A DNA stretch of 64,000 nt from Carboxylicivirga marina (GTDB lineage: Bacteria > Bacteroidota > Bacteroidia > Bacteroidales > Marinilabiliaceae): NCBI RefSeq assembly GCF_016612505.1, contig NZ_JAENRR010000005.1, positions 62,001 to 126,000 on the forward strand, read 5' to 3'. A program made the translations under genes and the position numbers. Under the pieces are notes generated by a model, which was given only the letters and a program-made list of their open reading frames with translations, was not told the DNA's origin and did no database searches. Of the stretch, positions 51,201 to 62,000 are shown piece by piece; within the stretch, counting starts at the first letter, position 1; the number at the start of each line of letters is the position of its first letter.

Positions 51201-52345
51201 TACTTTTTATCTAATTTATGAAAGTAAATCGCTTTGTGGTTTTCTATAATTCCTGGATAAACAGCATCAACTAAATCTGCAAGCACTATATGCGGTTGCA
51301 GCAGTCCTTTTTCAAAATACAATGAGTGCGAAGCGTTGGTCACCACCATGTTCTCACTTTTGAATGCTTCAAAATCGGTGTAACGTTTATCGATCTTTTC
51401 AATTTCGGTATAACTAATCGCCAGTGGATGGTTAATAATCAAAACCCAACAATCGGTATGTTCGGCTTTGTCAATTATTGTTTCATAATCGAGCGACAAC
51501 GATCCTGTTCCCTTGGTATCCTTATATATATAATCAAAGCCCGCATCGTTAAAGAAATTAGCCATATAACTTTCACCAGCTGGCGTATACCATATACCTT
51601 GATAGATATGCCCGGTAAAAACCGATTGACGTATTGAGATGTTTTGTACAGATTTTTTAACTGCCAGATATTCTCTTTCAATGGCATTAAATTGACGTTT
51701 GGCCTTTTCGCCTTTACCAAGCAACTCCCCAACAAACACGAGCCACTCGGCACGTCCAAGTGGTGTATGTTCTAGGTAATCGGCATTGGTTACAACTGGA
51801 ATGCCTGCACTTGTTATGGCCGAAAAATGATTGTCTTTAAATGGAGATACCATCATAAAATCTGGTTCGACATCGACCACCACTTCAATATCAGGCGCAA
51901 CAGCCATTCCTACATTACGAATGCTGCCTTTTTCAATACTGCTTTGAATAAAGTCATCGGAAATATACTGAGGCTCAGCAACTGCCGAAATAGTATTTTT
52001 CATTTCAAGCTTATCGGCATAATTAACCATCGTAGATGAAAGCGCAATCCATTTAATGGCCGGATAATCCAACACATAATCATTCGTTTGTTGGAGTTTT
52101 GCTTTTAACTCAGCCGTTTCAACCAGGGCAATGCTTTCAAATTTAGTTTTATCACCCCAAGGGTCATTTAGTACCAACTGTCGGTATCCATCATAATACT
52201 TTATAAGAAAACCTTTAGCGTATTTTGGTTGATATATACTATCAGGCTCAGCAACAGAAAGTCGTTCTTGATTGCCTTTGTTATTTGACTGACACCCAAA
52301 TAGAAGTAGTAATGCAGCGAATAGTAATGTCGATATTTTAACCAT
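51200..52345 (-). CDS. btuF: vitamin B12 ABC importer, substrate-binding lipoprotein
   Basis: A 381-residue exported lipoprotein: signal peptide ending in the lipobox LLFGC (Cys at residue 17), then a helical-backbone periplasmic-binding fold typical of BtuF/FecB: IKWIALSSTMVNYADKLEMK, VDVEPDFMMVSPF, GRAEWLVFVGELLGKGEKAK, and VVTNASHSLYFEKGL. It is the first gene of the btuFCD operon and lies just behind a cobalamin riboswitch, which would repress it when B12 is plentiful. Without the riboswitch a siderophore or haem ligand would be equally possible. Confidence 0.88.
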   Translation of the reverse strand: MVKISTLLFAALLLLFGCQSNNKGNQERLSVAEPDSIYQPKYAKGFLIKYYDGYRQLVLNDPWGDKTKFESIALVETAELKAKLQQTNDYVLDYPAIKWIALSSTMVNYADKLEMKNTISAVAEPQYISDDFIQSSIEKGSIRNVGMAVAPDIEVVVDVEPDFMMVSPFKDNHFSAITSAGIPVVTNADYLEHTPLGRAEWLVFVGELLGKGEKAKRQFNAIEREYLAVKKSVQNISIRQSVFTGHIYQGIWYTPAGESYMANFFNDAGFDYIYKDTKGTGSLSLDYETIIDKAEHTDCWVLIINHPLAISYTEIEKIDKRYTDFEAFKSENMVVTNASHSLYFEKGLLQPHIVLADLVDAVYPGIIENHKAIYFHKLDKK

Positions 52346-52378
52346 CTCTTTTTCTCCCGAAAGATTTATGTTTGAATA

Positions 52379-52537
52379 GCATTACGCACAAGGTTTTCCG
52401 ACTTTCCTTCTTTATTGCTCCTTCCCATTAATCGAAATTAACAGTGGATGATTACAACAAAGTTCCTGACTAAAGGTGCGGATTACGGCTGCGGGTACAG
52501 TTCAGGCCTTACACCTGATTCCCTTATTGTGTAATGC
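52379..52537 (-). ncRNA. cobalamin riboswitch
   Basis: On the minus strand the 5' part reads GGGAATCAGGTG, then GGCCTGAACTGTACCCGCAG, the highly conserved core of cobalamin riboswitches. CCACTG and GGGAAGG follow in the peripheral domain, and the B12-box relative AGTCGGAAAACCTTGTG sits at the 3' end. The outer helix P1 pairs exactly: GCATTAC (52537-52531) with GTAATGC (52385-52379), which sets the limits (159 bases). The btuF start codon is 34 bases further on, so control of translation by masking is possible; a terminator hairpin is not evident. Confidence 0.93.
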
Positions 52538-52539
52538 TG

Positions 52540-52547
52540 CAAAAGTA
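52540..52547 (-). promoter_or_regulatory. -7 box of the btuFCD operon
   Basis: TACTTTTG on the minus strand is a perfect TAnnTTTG, 2 bases before helix P1 of the riboswitch, so transcription would begin inside or just before P1. No clear -33 box is seen. Confidence 0.6.
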
Positions 52548-52655
52548 ATGTTTATATTGGAATAATCTTAACACATTGGGTTCATAGATCACAGATACAA
52601 AACGTCAAACACTTCGCCTCCTACTTATTGCCAATCACTATGCTGGATTTTCCAG

Positions 52656-54605
52656 TTAAAGTTCAAAACTATACTCTCGATTATAACGACGCATTTGCTC
52701 AATAAACCCTTCAGAATAATCAATACTCACATCAATAACTGAATCATCATCATCTTTAAGGAGTGATAACTTAGGATTTAAAAAACCTGAATACGGGGCA
52801 ATCTTTAGTTTAGCATACCGTTCTAGCACGCCCTTATGCATAGTACTATCTACCTTTACTCCATATTGCTCAACGAGTTCTCTGGCGGCCTCGTAATCTC
52901 CTTGCGATTTTATACGTTGCACCTCCTTTAATAGCTTTCCAAATAGCTTACGAAGCTTGCTGTAATCGTTTATTTTAAAATACGATTTACCATCCTTTGA
53001 TACATGCTCAATAACGTTCTCACCAGCTCCTTCTTTAAAGGCCCACGAACTTATCAATTGTCGATTGCGCATATGCGTCTGTTCGATATTAGCGCCATGC
53101 TTAACTCGAGCCAACTGAACCATTAAACCGTTTCGGATATATGAGTTATACTGTGCTTTATAAACATCCATATCTGGAACCAGATCTAACTCCAACATTT
53201 TATTATCAGCCATAAAATAAAGGCCAAATAAATCGGCACGCGCTTCTTCAATAACCGAACCATAAGCTTTTAAATCATCTGAACGAATACCTGATTCTAA
53301 TTTACCTGAACCGTGTCCTAAACACTCATGCAAATGCGTATGTAAATTATCTGCAATGGCGCCATATTGTTTATGCAGTTTAATTTCTTCTGTAGAGAAG
53401 GCAAATTCCTCCACCACTCCTGAAGTCAAGGACGCCATTTCATAGGCCTGACTTATATTTTGTAAAGAAACAGATTTAGAACCATGTTTTTCGCGAATCC
53501 ATTCTGAATTAGGAAGATTAATACCCAATGGTGATGCCGGATAGCAATCGCCACCAAGCATGATGGCATTAATTACCTTCATGCTAACACCTTTCACCGT
53601 TTCTTTTTTATGATCTGCCAAAACAGGAGAATGATTTTCAAACCATTGAGCATGATCGCTTATGATTGATACTTTTTCCGTTTCCTCTTTATCGCTAATG
53701 TTTACCAGGCTTTCCCAGGCACCTTTGTAACCAAGCGCATCGCCATACACTTCGATAAAACCATTGATAAAATCAACTTCGCCAGATTGCTCTTTTATCC
53801 ATTCAATACTGTACTCATCAAATAGAGTTAAATCGCCTGAACGATAATAATTGCATAAGGTATTAATCAATGCTTTTTGCTGTTTGTTTTCACACACTTC
53901 TGCAGCTTTACCTAAGCAATAGGTGATTTTTTCTATTGAATTGGAATACTTACCATTAATACAGTATGTTTCTTCTGAGATTTTATTGTTAGATTTTATT
54001 AATCGAGAATTTAATCCATATGAAACAGGCTCAAGATCTTCTGCTTCTAACTTTGACTTATAGAAATCCTCAGCTTCGGCCTGATTAATGTTTTTATAAA
54101 AGTTATTGGCCGAATTAATAATCAAATCTTTGCCCTCATCCTGACACACCATTTTGTTAAGATATTGATTATCGAACAGCAACTTCACTGTTTTTTTTAC
54201 AATATCCTGAATGGAATCACATTGTAGTTCCTTTACATCATCCGCACTTAAATAATTAATCCAATTATTAAGCTCATTGGCAGCAAAATTCGGCTGTAAT
54301 TTATCGGTACTATAATGATGATGAATGCCATTGGCGAATAAAACACGTTTATAAAACTCCTCAAGCTTACCAAAGCCATCACTATTACTATCAACCACAC
54401 AATACAACTTATCCAAAACCTTACGAATCCATAGGTTAGCCTCACAATTCTGATCCCAAATGATATCTCGTCCACAAAGGCCTGCCTCAGATAAATAGTA
54501 GATATATAGTTTTTTTTTGAGTGGTAACTCACTGAAACCAGGAATCTGATATCGCAAAATTCTTAAGTCGGCAAACTGCTCCACAAAATGTTTAAAATCT
54601 GTCAT
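52656..54605 (-). CDS. dipeptidyl peptidase III family zinc metallopeptidase (M49)
   Basis: A 649-residue cytoplasmic protein (no signal peptide). The M49 zinc motif HECLGH (HExxGH) is near residue 427 and the third-ligand motif EEARADLFGLYF near residue 454. M49 enzymes release dipeptides from the N-terminus of oligopeptides. The rest of the sequence fits in length. It lies 12 bases after the gene at 54617, as a probable two-gene transcript. The actual peptide substrate is not known; many Bacteroidota members are intracellular. Confidence 0.9.
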   Translation of the reverse strand: MTDFKHFVEQFADLRILRYQIPGFSELPLKKKLYIYYLSEAGLCGRDIIWDQNCEANLWIRKVLDKLYCVVDSNSDGFGKLEEFYKRVLFANGIHHHYSTDKLQPNFAANELNNWINYLSADDVKELQCDSIQDIVKKTVKLLFDNQYLNKMVCQDEGKDLIINSANNFYKNINQAEAEDFYKSKLEAEDLEPVSYGLNSRLIKSNNKISEETYCINGKYSNSIEKITYCLGKAAEVCENKQQKALINTLCNYYRSGDLTLFDEYSIEWIKEQSGEVDFINGFIEVYGDALGYKGAWESLVNISDKEETEKVSIISDHAQWFENHSPVLADHKKETVKGVSMKVINAIMLGGDCYPASPLGINLPNSEWIREKHGSKSVSLQNISQAYEMASLTSGVVEEFAFSTEEIKLHKQYGAIADNLHTHLHECLGHGSGKLESGIRSDDLKAYGSVIEEARADLFGLYFMADNKMLELDLVPDMDVYKAQYNSYIRNGLMVQLARVKHGANIEQTHMRNRQLISSWAFKEGAGENVIEHVSKDGKSYFKINDYSKLRKLFGKLLKEVQRIKSQGDYEAARELVEQYGVKVDSTMHKGVLERYAKLKIAPYSGFLNPKLSLLKDDDDSVIDVSIDYSEGFIEQMRRYNREYSFEL

Positions 54606-54616
54606 AGCTTAATCTG

Positions 54617-55822
54617 TTAATTCAGCTTTGGGTTTCGAAGGTCGACGTCTTTTCGTAATTGCCAGACACCCTTTGTAAATTTCAGGGCGTTATATGAAAA
54701 ATCGGGCCCATAATATTGATAAACACCTCGGAACATTGGTTCTGTTGGTGCCAAATTATCGAATACAATCATTTTTTCACGAGAATCATAACGCACCATC
54801 ATGGTAGCTTTTGCTGAATATTTAAACACCAGGCGATTACGCGTAATTCTATCAGATTTGAAAATAGGGCCACCAAAACGTAAGCGCCCATTTTGAACAA
54901 TCAATACATCAATCACCCTTGTTTTTACAAATTCTCCGTGACCTTTATAGCCCAACAGCGTATAGTAAGTTTTGTTGCCACTTTGATTTTGTATCAAATC
55001 AAGATAGATAGCACCATACCATTTCTTATCAGACAGTGTTGAACGCTCTGGTGATTTAATCTTAGGCGACGTATCGTTTAATGGTATAACCTTTAAATCA
55101 CCATCATTTAGAATTACGGCTCCATAAAACAACTGATTAAAGCCTTCCTTTTGAATATTATAGGTGCATATTTTCACTTTCTCATCATCCGAAATCAAAG
55201 TCTTCATCCTTTTTAGTTGCTTAAAAGATGTTTCGAACTTGCTTTTATCAGACCATAGGAAGTTTAATCGTTTTAGTAGTACCGTATTTAAAGAATCCTT
55301 TTGCTCATTGCCTTGCATCTGTTGCAATTCTTCAAACTTACATTTGGTAACAACATCTATCGCATCCACAATTTCTTGTTTCCCATCATTTATTTGAAAA
55401 CTGTACAAATCTGCATCAGAACCTGATAATGTATAAGTAAAGTCACTTGAGCTTTTAGAACCGTTATAATTAAATTTTTCCGAAAATGACCAAATCCTAT
55501 TATCATACTGCACCAGCCATTCAAGTTGAAAAACACCTTGGTAAGTTGAATTACCAAATGCGGCTATTGTCATTTTTTTATCCGCCGACTTAGATACCGT
55601 TAGCTTATTGGTATGATGAAGAACTTCATTGATATCATTTTCATCACGCCATATTTCTTTTAAGCCTTTACTTAATTCCAGCAAATCAAAACGTTTATTG
55701 TTAGGATCTGTTTTCTGCTCGAGCTTATTTAACTGTTCTCCCCACTGTTTCAACGACTGAGAGTTTACAACTAGAGAACCTGCGAGTAAACTAACAATTA
55801 TATAAAGTTTAACTTTTACCAT
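54617..55822 (-). CDS. exported protein of unknown function
   Basis: A 401-residue protein with a signal peptide (KLYIIVSLLAGSLVVNSQ). The mature part alternates beta-like segments (MTIAAFGNSTYQGVFQLEWL, KTYYTLLGYKGHGEFVKTRV, MIVFDNLAPTEPMFRGVYQY) and looks like a soluble periplasmic or surface protein. I know no named domain. The start is the ATG at 55822; the upstream extension reaches only a TTG that overlaps the -7 promoter box (55841-55848). It is probably co-transcribed with the M49 peptidase. Confidence 0.7.
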   Translation of the reverse strand: MVKVKLYIIVSLLAGSLVVNSQSLKQWGEQLNKLEQKTDPNNKRFDLLELSKGLKEIWRDENDINEVLHHTNKLTVSKSADKKMTIAAFGNSTYQGVFQLEWLVQYDNRIWSFSEKFNYNGSKSSSDFTYTLSGSDADLYSFQINDGKQEIVDAIDVVTKCKFEELQQMQGNEQKDSLNTVLLKRLNFLWSDKSKFETSFKQLKRMKTLISDDEKVKICTYNIQKEGFNQLFYGAVILNDGDLKVIPLNDTSPKIKSPERSTLSDKKWYGAIYLDLIQNQSGNKTYYTLLGYKGHGEFVKTRVIDVLIVQNGRLRFGGPIFKSDRITRNRLVFKYSAKATMMVRYDSREKMIVFDNLAPTEPMFRGVYQYYGPDFSYNALKFTKGVWQLRKDVDLRNPKLN

Positions 55823-55840
55823 ATTTAGCGTATTATCTGC

Positions 55841-55848
55841 CAAATTTA
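55841..55848 (-). promoter_or_regulatory. -7 box for the 54617 / M49 peptidase genes
   Basis: TAAATTTG on the minus strand, a perfect TAnnTTTG match 19 bases before the chosen start. No good -33 box. Confidence 0.5.
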
Positions 55849-55873
55849 AGAATAAATGTAAACAAGCAGATAT

Positions 55874-55901
55874 AAAAAAAGGTAGCCATAACGGCTACCT
55901 T
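55874..55901 (-). terminator. Rho-independent terminator of tdh
   Basis: AAGGTAGCC (55879-55887) pairs with GGCTACCTT (55893-55901); seven T follow on the minus strand. Confidence 0.92.
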
Positions 55902-55923
55902 CAATTTATATGGTGCGAATTAA

Positions 55924-56955
55924 TTAATTCCAGTTTAAAAGTACTTTTCCGCAGTTCCCTTCTTCCATCACATCAAATCCTTTCTGAAAGTCGTTAATGC
56001 TGTATTGATGCGTAATAATTGGAGTTAAATCAAGTCCTGACATTAACATTTGTTCCATGTGGTACCATGTTTCGTACATCTCACGTCCGTAGATACCTTT
56101 TAAGGTAAGACCTTTAAATATAATGCGGTTCCAGTCCACTTGTGTTGATGAAGGTAATATGCCGAGCATTGAGATTTTACCTGAATTATACATATGCTCT
56201 ACTAATTGGTTAAACGCAGCCGGAGCACCAGAACATTCTAAACCAATATCAAAGCCAATCATACCCAAATCATCCATCACTTCGCGTAAGTTTTCGGTGA
56301 TTGGATTGACTACACGTGTAGCTCCCATCTTACGTGCCAGTTCGGCTCTAAACTCGTTAGTTTCAGTAGCAACAACATATCGAGCGCCTGCAAATTTAGC
56401 GACAGCTACAGCCATACTACCAATAAGTCCCGAACCTGTTATCAATACATCCTCGCCAATCAATGGGAATGATAATGCAGTGTGAGTCGCATTACCAAAC
56501 GGATCCATAATAGCCAATACTTCATCAGGAATTGATGCATTAATCTTCATCACATTGGCTGAAGGTACTTTAACATACTCGGCAAATGAGCCATCAATGT
56601 TAACACCAATACCAACTGTTCTTTCGCATATGTGCTGGCGTCCGCGACGACAATTACGACAATGACCACAAGCAATATGACCTTCGCCTGTTACTCGATC
56701 ACCTTCTTTAAATTCCTTAACTTCACTTCCAACCCGAGCCACATGCCCCACATATTCGTGACCAATTGTCATGCCTACAGGAATGGTGTTTTGTGCCCAT
56801 TCATCCCATTTATAAATATGCAGGTCAGTTCCACAAATGGCAGATTTTGATACTTTAATCAACACATCATTAGGCCCAATTTCTGGTATCTTAACCTCTT
56901 CCAACCAAATACCTTTTTCGGCTTTTGATTTTACAAGTGCTTTCATCATCGTCAT
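55924..56955 (-). CDS. tdh: L-threonine 3-dehydrogenase
   Basis: A 343-residue zinc-dependent medium-chain dehydrogenase that oxidises threonine to 2-amino-3-oxobutyrate with NAD. Catalytic zinc motifs: [18 protein letters not shown] and GHEYVGHV; structural zinc loop [15 protein letters not shown]; nucleotide site [14 protein letters not shown]; the threonine-dehydrogenase-typical [11 protein letters not shown]. The next step enzyme (kbl) is not in the window. Several Met codons at the start (MTMMKALVK) leave the exact start open by up to three residues. It has its own terminator. Confidence 0.93.
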   Translation of the reverse strand: MTMMKALVKSKAEKGIWLEEVKIPEIGPNDVLIKVSKSAICGTDLHIYKWDEWAQNTIPVGMTIGHEYVGHVARVGSEVKEFKEGDRVTGEGHIACGHCRNCRRGRQHICERTVGIGVNIDGSFAEYVKVPSANVMKINASIPDEVLAIMDPFGNATHTALSFPLIGEDVLITGSGLIGSMAVAVAKFAGARYVVATETNEFRAELARKMGATRVVNPITENLREVMDDLGMIGFDIGLECSGAPAAFNQLVEHMYNSGKISMLGILPSSTQVDWNRIIFKGLTLKGIYGREMYETWYHMEQMLMSGLDLTPIITHQYSINDFQKGFDVMEEGNCGKVLLNWN

Positions 56956-57063
56956 TATGCAGTATTTTTTAGCGTGTAATTATGTTCCTATCTATCTTTA
57001 TTCTAAATAACAAAAGTGCGAAAGGTATTTGAATTATACCTATGATTAATGTCAGGTAGTTAA

Positions 57064-57096
57064 AATAAAAAAAGGCTGACACAATTGCCAGCCTTT
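57064..57096 (-). terminator. Rho-independent terminator of the SusC/SusD operon
   Basis: AAAGGCTG (57071-57078) pairs with CAGCCTTT (57089-57096); the minus strand continues into TTTTTTT. It lies 23 bases after the SusD stop codon. Confidence 0.9.
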
Positions 57097-57118
57097 CTAT
57101 AATGAATAATGAGTTTAA

Positions 57119-59059
57119 TTACTTCTTCGACCACCAAAGTGGTGTCAATACGTCATCTTCACCTCCTAAGAACTGAAGTGCCTGATTATAACTATCAGGA
57201 TTCGTATTTTGTAATGAAACAGGATATCTCAGACGTTGCGGGAAAAATTCCTTCCTACTTTCCAAAATAGTTGTTTCATTGGCATTCGGCATATCTGGTA
57301 ATAACCGTTCAGCTGCGGGGTTGACGAAAAATGGCAAACCTAACCTTCTGTGATCATTCCATGCTTCCATTGGAACCCATGGACAATTGGCAATCCATTT
57401 TTGAGTGATAATTTTTGTTAGAACGTCATTATTGGTTGGTAAACCAAAATTAGTCGGATACTCGTATGTAGTTGTTCCTGCTGTTTCTGTATATGGGTCA
57501 TAATTATTAATGGTATAATCAACCGCCTCATCAGTATGGTCAAAACTCACACTTGTACCAACTCTATTATATTCAGCAGACAATACATATTCGCTAGCAA
57601 ACTGACTCAATCCATGATAATCAAAACTTTGAGCTACACCTTCTTCATAATGCTGTTTGGCCGAACCTAAAGCATTCCAACCATAAGATGCAGCTTCGGC
57701 CAATAAGAAGTATGTTTCCCAACTCCCAAACCAAACTCTTTCCGTTGGACCATCATGATATACTTTAGATTTACATGGTTGGTTATATGACCAATATAAT
57801 TTATCAGTTCTCGACGATTTTTCACCATGATCACCATTAGTCCATGAGTTAAAACTATATCTAGAATTCAACCTAACTGTATCTGCAGGTTCCTTTTCAT
57901 CCCATGCTTTAATATCGTAAGCATCGCCAGTATCATCATATCTAAACATGACTGTACCATCGTCATAACCAACTAACCCAAACATTTTCCATATACGTGG
58001 ATCTAATTTATCTGGTATTCCGTCGAAAAAGTGTCCTTTAGCAGGATCGTTGACTGCAGTAGCAATATTTTCAGGCATATACAAACCTAAATAACTCTGA
58101 ACAGATTTAACGTGGTCATCAAAAACAGCTTCATCAAGATTAGATAATGCTACGCCATCTACAGAGAGTAAATTACGACTTTCAACACCGCCAAGACCAA
58201 AAGTAATATTAGACATAGTTGCTGTCATATACTGTCTGTTCCAAGGACGTGACATTACTCGAGTCAAATCATTCCAACCTCCATCTTCAGGGACAGTTGG
58301 CATTTCATCTAATGACATCACAAAACCTGCTATACCCCCAGCATCAGCAACAGCCTTTTCAAATTTAGTCTGTGCGTACCCATTATCGGCTTCTGACAAA
58401 CGCATTGCAAATCTTAAACGTAATGAATTTGCATACTTTTTCCATAATACCACATCAAACCCAAGCATATAATCAAACTCAGTTACAGGTGACATATCCA
58501 CACCTTCATCCAATTTACCAACTGCATCCTCGAGCTCGTCAAGAATGTAATGGTAAGTATCTTCTAAACTGTATGAATCAGGATTTTCTCCCTGAAATGC
58601 ATTAATTGCAGGATTTGGGCCAAAATTATCACTCACTTCACTAATTAAATACGCTTTCCAAATTCGGGCAATCTGAACTAAATTATTAGTATATGAATAC
58701 CCAGTTCCACTTTCAATCTGCTCATTACCAATATTAATCGCTTGTTGAGCAAGATTAATCCATGACCCTACATAATCTTTCCAATAATCTTCAGACCAAC
58801 CATTAATATCCCCCCCGGTAATTGCATAATAGCCTCGTTCGTAATGTGCACATCCTTTCCAATTAAGAATGAACATACGTTCAGCAATGTGTGGGTTTTG
58901 TTGAGCCTTTATAATAGAATTATTGATAAAGTATTCAACTTGTACTTTATCTGGTCCAACAGCAGTTGGACTAATATTTATTTCATCGAAATCGCTGCAA
59001 GAATATGATATTGTTGTTAACAGCGTTAGAACTAATATATATATTTTAAATTGTCTCAT
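57119..59059 (-). CDS. SusD/RagB-family nutrient-binding lipoprotein (SusD-like_2)
   Basis: A 646-residue outer-membrane lipoprotein: signal peptide with the lipobox ISYSC (Cys near residue 21), then TPR-type helical repeats with family segments VQIARIWKAYLISEVSDNFG, EDTYHYILDELEDAVGKLDE, YANSLRLRFAMRLSEADNGY, and near the end KWIANCPWVPMEAWNDHRR and RLRYPVSLQNTN. SusD-like proteins cap the SusC barrel and bind the substrate. The SusD-like_2 subgroup is often peptide- or unknown-specific. It lies 14 bases downstream of its susC gene. No glycosidase lies in view, so the substrate is unknown. Confidence 0.92.
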   Translation of the reverse strand: MRQFKIYILVLTLLTTISYSCSDFDEINISPTAVGPDKVQVEYFINNSIIKAQQNPHIAERMFILNWKGCAHYERGYYAITGGDINGWSEDYWKDYVGSWINLAQQAINIGNEQIESGTGYSYTNNLVQIARIWKAYLISEVSDNFGPNPAINAFQGENPDSYSLEDTYHYILDELEDAVGKLDEGVDMSPVTEFDYMLGFDVVLWKKYANSLRLRFAMRLSEADNGYAQTKFEKAVADAGGIAGFVMSLDEMPTVPEDGGWNDLTRVMSRPWNRQYMTATMSNITFGLGGVESRNLLSVDGVALSNLDEAVFDDHVKSVQSYLGLYMPENIATAVNDPAKGHFFDGIPDKLDPRIWKMFGLVGYDDGTVMFRYDDTGDAYDIKAWDEKEPADTVRLNSRYSFNSWTNGDHGEKSSRTDKLYWSYNQPCKSKVYHDGPTERVWFGSWETYFLLAEAASYGWNALGSAKQHYEEGVAQSFDYHGLSQFASEYVLSAEYNRVGTSVSFDHTDEAVDYTINNYDPYTETAGTTTYEYPTNFGLPTNNDVLTKIITQKWIANCPWVPMEAWNDHRRLGLPFFVNPAAERLLPDMPNANETTILESRKEFFPQRLRYPVSLQNTNPDSYNQALQFLGGEDDVLTPLWWSKK

Positions 59060-59073
59060 TGTAAGTCCTCCTA

Positions 59074-62000
59074 TTAGAATTTAAGTGATAGATTAAACGT
59101 CCAAGATTTCATTGTTGGAGGCGAGCCCATTTCCATACCGATGGCATTAGTACCTACTCCTATTACTGATTCCGGATCGATACCTGGTGTATCACTGTCA
59201 ATTAACCAAACATTATTACCAATAATAGATACATCAGCACCTACAATTGGAATGTCGTTAAACCATTTAGTTGGTAACTTATATCCTAATTTTAAATTAC
59301 GAATTCTGATACTTGAAGCATCATAAGTAAACTCATCGGTTATACCTAAATTACCTTGCGAGGCAACTCGCCCCCAATATAACTCAGGAGATACTGCTGT
59401 ACTATTCTGAGCATATGTACCATCTCCATTATCAACGACACCTTCATATACAAACTCTTCTCGTTCTCCATTAACGACAGTACCGGCTGCTACACCTCGG
59501 CCATGGGTAAATGCAGTTGTTCCTGAGAAAATTTTACCTCCAAACTTCATATCAAGCAAGAAACTTAACATCAAATTCTTATATGAGAACGAATTTGTAA
59601 TACCCACCATCCAATCTGGCTGTTGATTACCCAAATATTCCCATTCATCTCCTTTAATTGGCAGTCCACTCTCATCAACAATCACTTGACCAAAATATTG
59701 ACTTACCTCATCTTCAACGCGAAGCATTTTCTTACCATACATCTCTCCATAGTCGCCACCAACCATGGCAACAATTTTAAGATCATCTACAGCTCCTAAA
59801 GAATATTCTTCCACATCTCCTTCTAATTCAAGAATCTTATTCTCATTCTGGGACATATTTGCAGTAACGGTCCAGTTAAATCCATCAGGATTTCTGAATA
59901 TATCAGCATCCAACATTATTTCAATACCTTTATTTTGAATATTACCAGCGTTCACTATCTTATTCTTATATCCACTAAATGAATCTAAAGGCAGTTTAAT
60001 TAATTGATTAGTTGCATTTGTTTTATACCATGTAAAATCTAACCCAAATCGATTGTTTATAAATCGAATATCAAAACCTAGTTCATATGATTTGATTAAC
60101 TCATTAACAACACCTGAGTCATAAAGAGTAGAACCAGGCTGTGCTGTTGTTTGCTCATGAGGAGATGGTGATTTACCAATACTATAAGTATTATATAACT
60201 CATAAGGATTTAAATCATTACCAACTTCTGCATATGATCCTCGAACTTTAGCATAAGTAATCCAACTTGGTACATCAATACCGTTTTTATCTAACATATC
60301 AGTAACAATTCCCGATAAACTGATTGATGGGTAAAGGAAAGAACGATTATCCTCACTTAAAGTAGAAGACCAGTCATTACGCATCGTAGCATCCAAGAAT
60401 AAATAACCATCCCAATTTAGCTGTAGAGAGCCATAAAGAGAATTCATTTTCCTTTCTGAAAAACGCTCTGATACAGTTGGTGGATTTTCACCGTTATTCA
60501 AAGCAAATAAATTAGGAACAACCAAATCACCTGAGTTTCCACCCATTCCTTGTGATTTTTGATGCATTAGATTTCCTCCAAAAGTCAAGAAAGTTCCAAG
60601 ACGATCAATAATATCATCTTTTTGCATTTTTACTAAAAAACTAAGGTTATTCTCATATACCTCGTCAAAATTTTTAGAATATACACCTGCAGGGCGAACA
60701 ATACCTCCGGTATGGATCTTCTCTTCTTTCTTGGTGGTATAAAAATCTGTACCTCCCTTAATTTCTGCGCTTAACCATGGATTAAATTCATATGCCAGCA
60801 TCATAAATCCCATGAAACGATCGCGTGTATCAGTGTTCTTTCCATATTGAAGGTTCCACCATGGGTTTCCTTGAGGAGTATTACCGTCGTCCCACCAAAT
60901 TTGATTCCCATCTTCATCAATTGAAGGATTAAATTCTCTGATATCAATCGAACGAGGTAATGTCCAGATGGTAAAGAATGTATTATTCTGTGCTGCAATT
61001 CCAGGTAATGGTCTGTTTTCAGAATTAGAATTGATATACGATACCTTTGAGTCAAATTTCCATCGTTCATTTTCCCCAAATTCAGTATTAACACGTACTG
61101 TAAATGTGGTTCTATCAACATCTGTTTCAGGAATCATGCTCTTATTATCAAATCTTGTGAGAGATGCAAATACGGAAGTCTTATTATACTGTTGAGAAAA
61201 CGAAATATTATGATTCGAAATCGTACCGGTACGGAAAAAATTCTCAACATTATCATATGTTTGCAAAGGTACTTGTTTTCCTTCCCAGTTATCAACCATT
61301 TGACCTTCTGCTTTAGGCCCCCACGAACTTCCCGACATACGATCGTATATACCATCAGATCCTTGACCAAATTCATCCTGAAGTTCAGGCTGCGTCAATA
61401 AACTTTCGACTCCAAATCTAGAATTGATTGTAAAACCAGCTCCCTTTCCTTTAGTTCCTTTTTTCGTAGTAATTAAGATAACTCCATTCCCAGCACGCGA
61501 GCCATATAAGGCAGCTGCAGAGGCACCTTTCAAGACTGACATTGATTCAATGTCATCAGCATTTAAATCACCAATACCGCTACCAAAATCACGACCATCA
61601 CCAGATCCCCACTGATCTACCTCTGCACCATCGGTAAAGTTATTAATAGGCATACCATCTACAACAATTAAAGGCTGGTTATCTCCTGTTAATGAGTTGT
61701 TACCACGAAGTATAATCTTCGAGGAACCCGATGGCCCTCCTGCTCCTCGAACAACCTGTAAACCTGAAACCTTACCTGACAATGTATTTGCTAAGTTTTG
61801 TTCTCGGGCATCAACTACAGCATTACCCTCAACTTCTTGCATGGCATACCCCAAGGACTTTTTTTCTCTCTCTATACCAAGAGCAGTAACTACAACTTCA
61901 TCAAGGCCCTCAGTTTCTGATTGCATTTCAATATCATATGGACCTACTGAAGTGACGGTTACTTCCTCTGATGCCATACCGATAAAAGAAAACACCAAAA

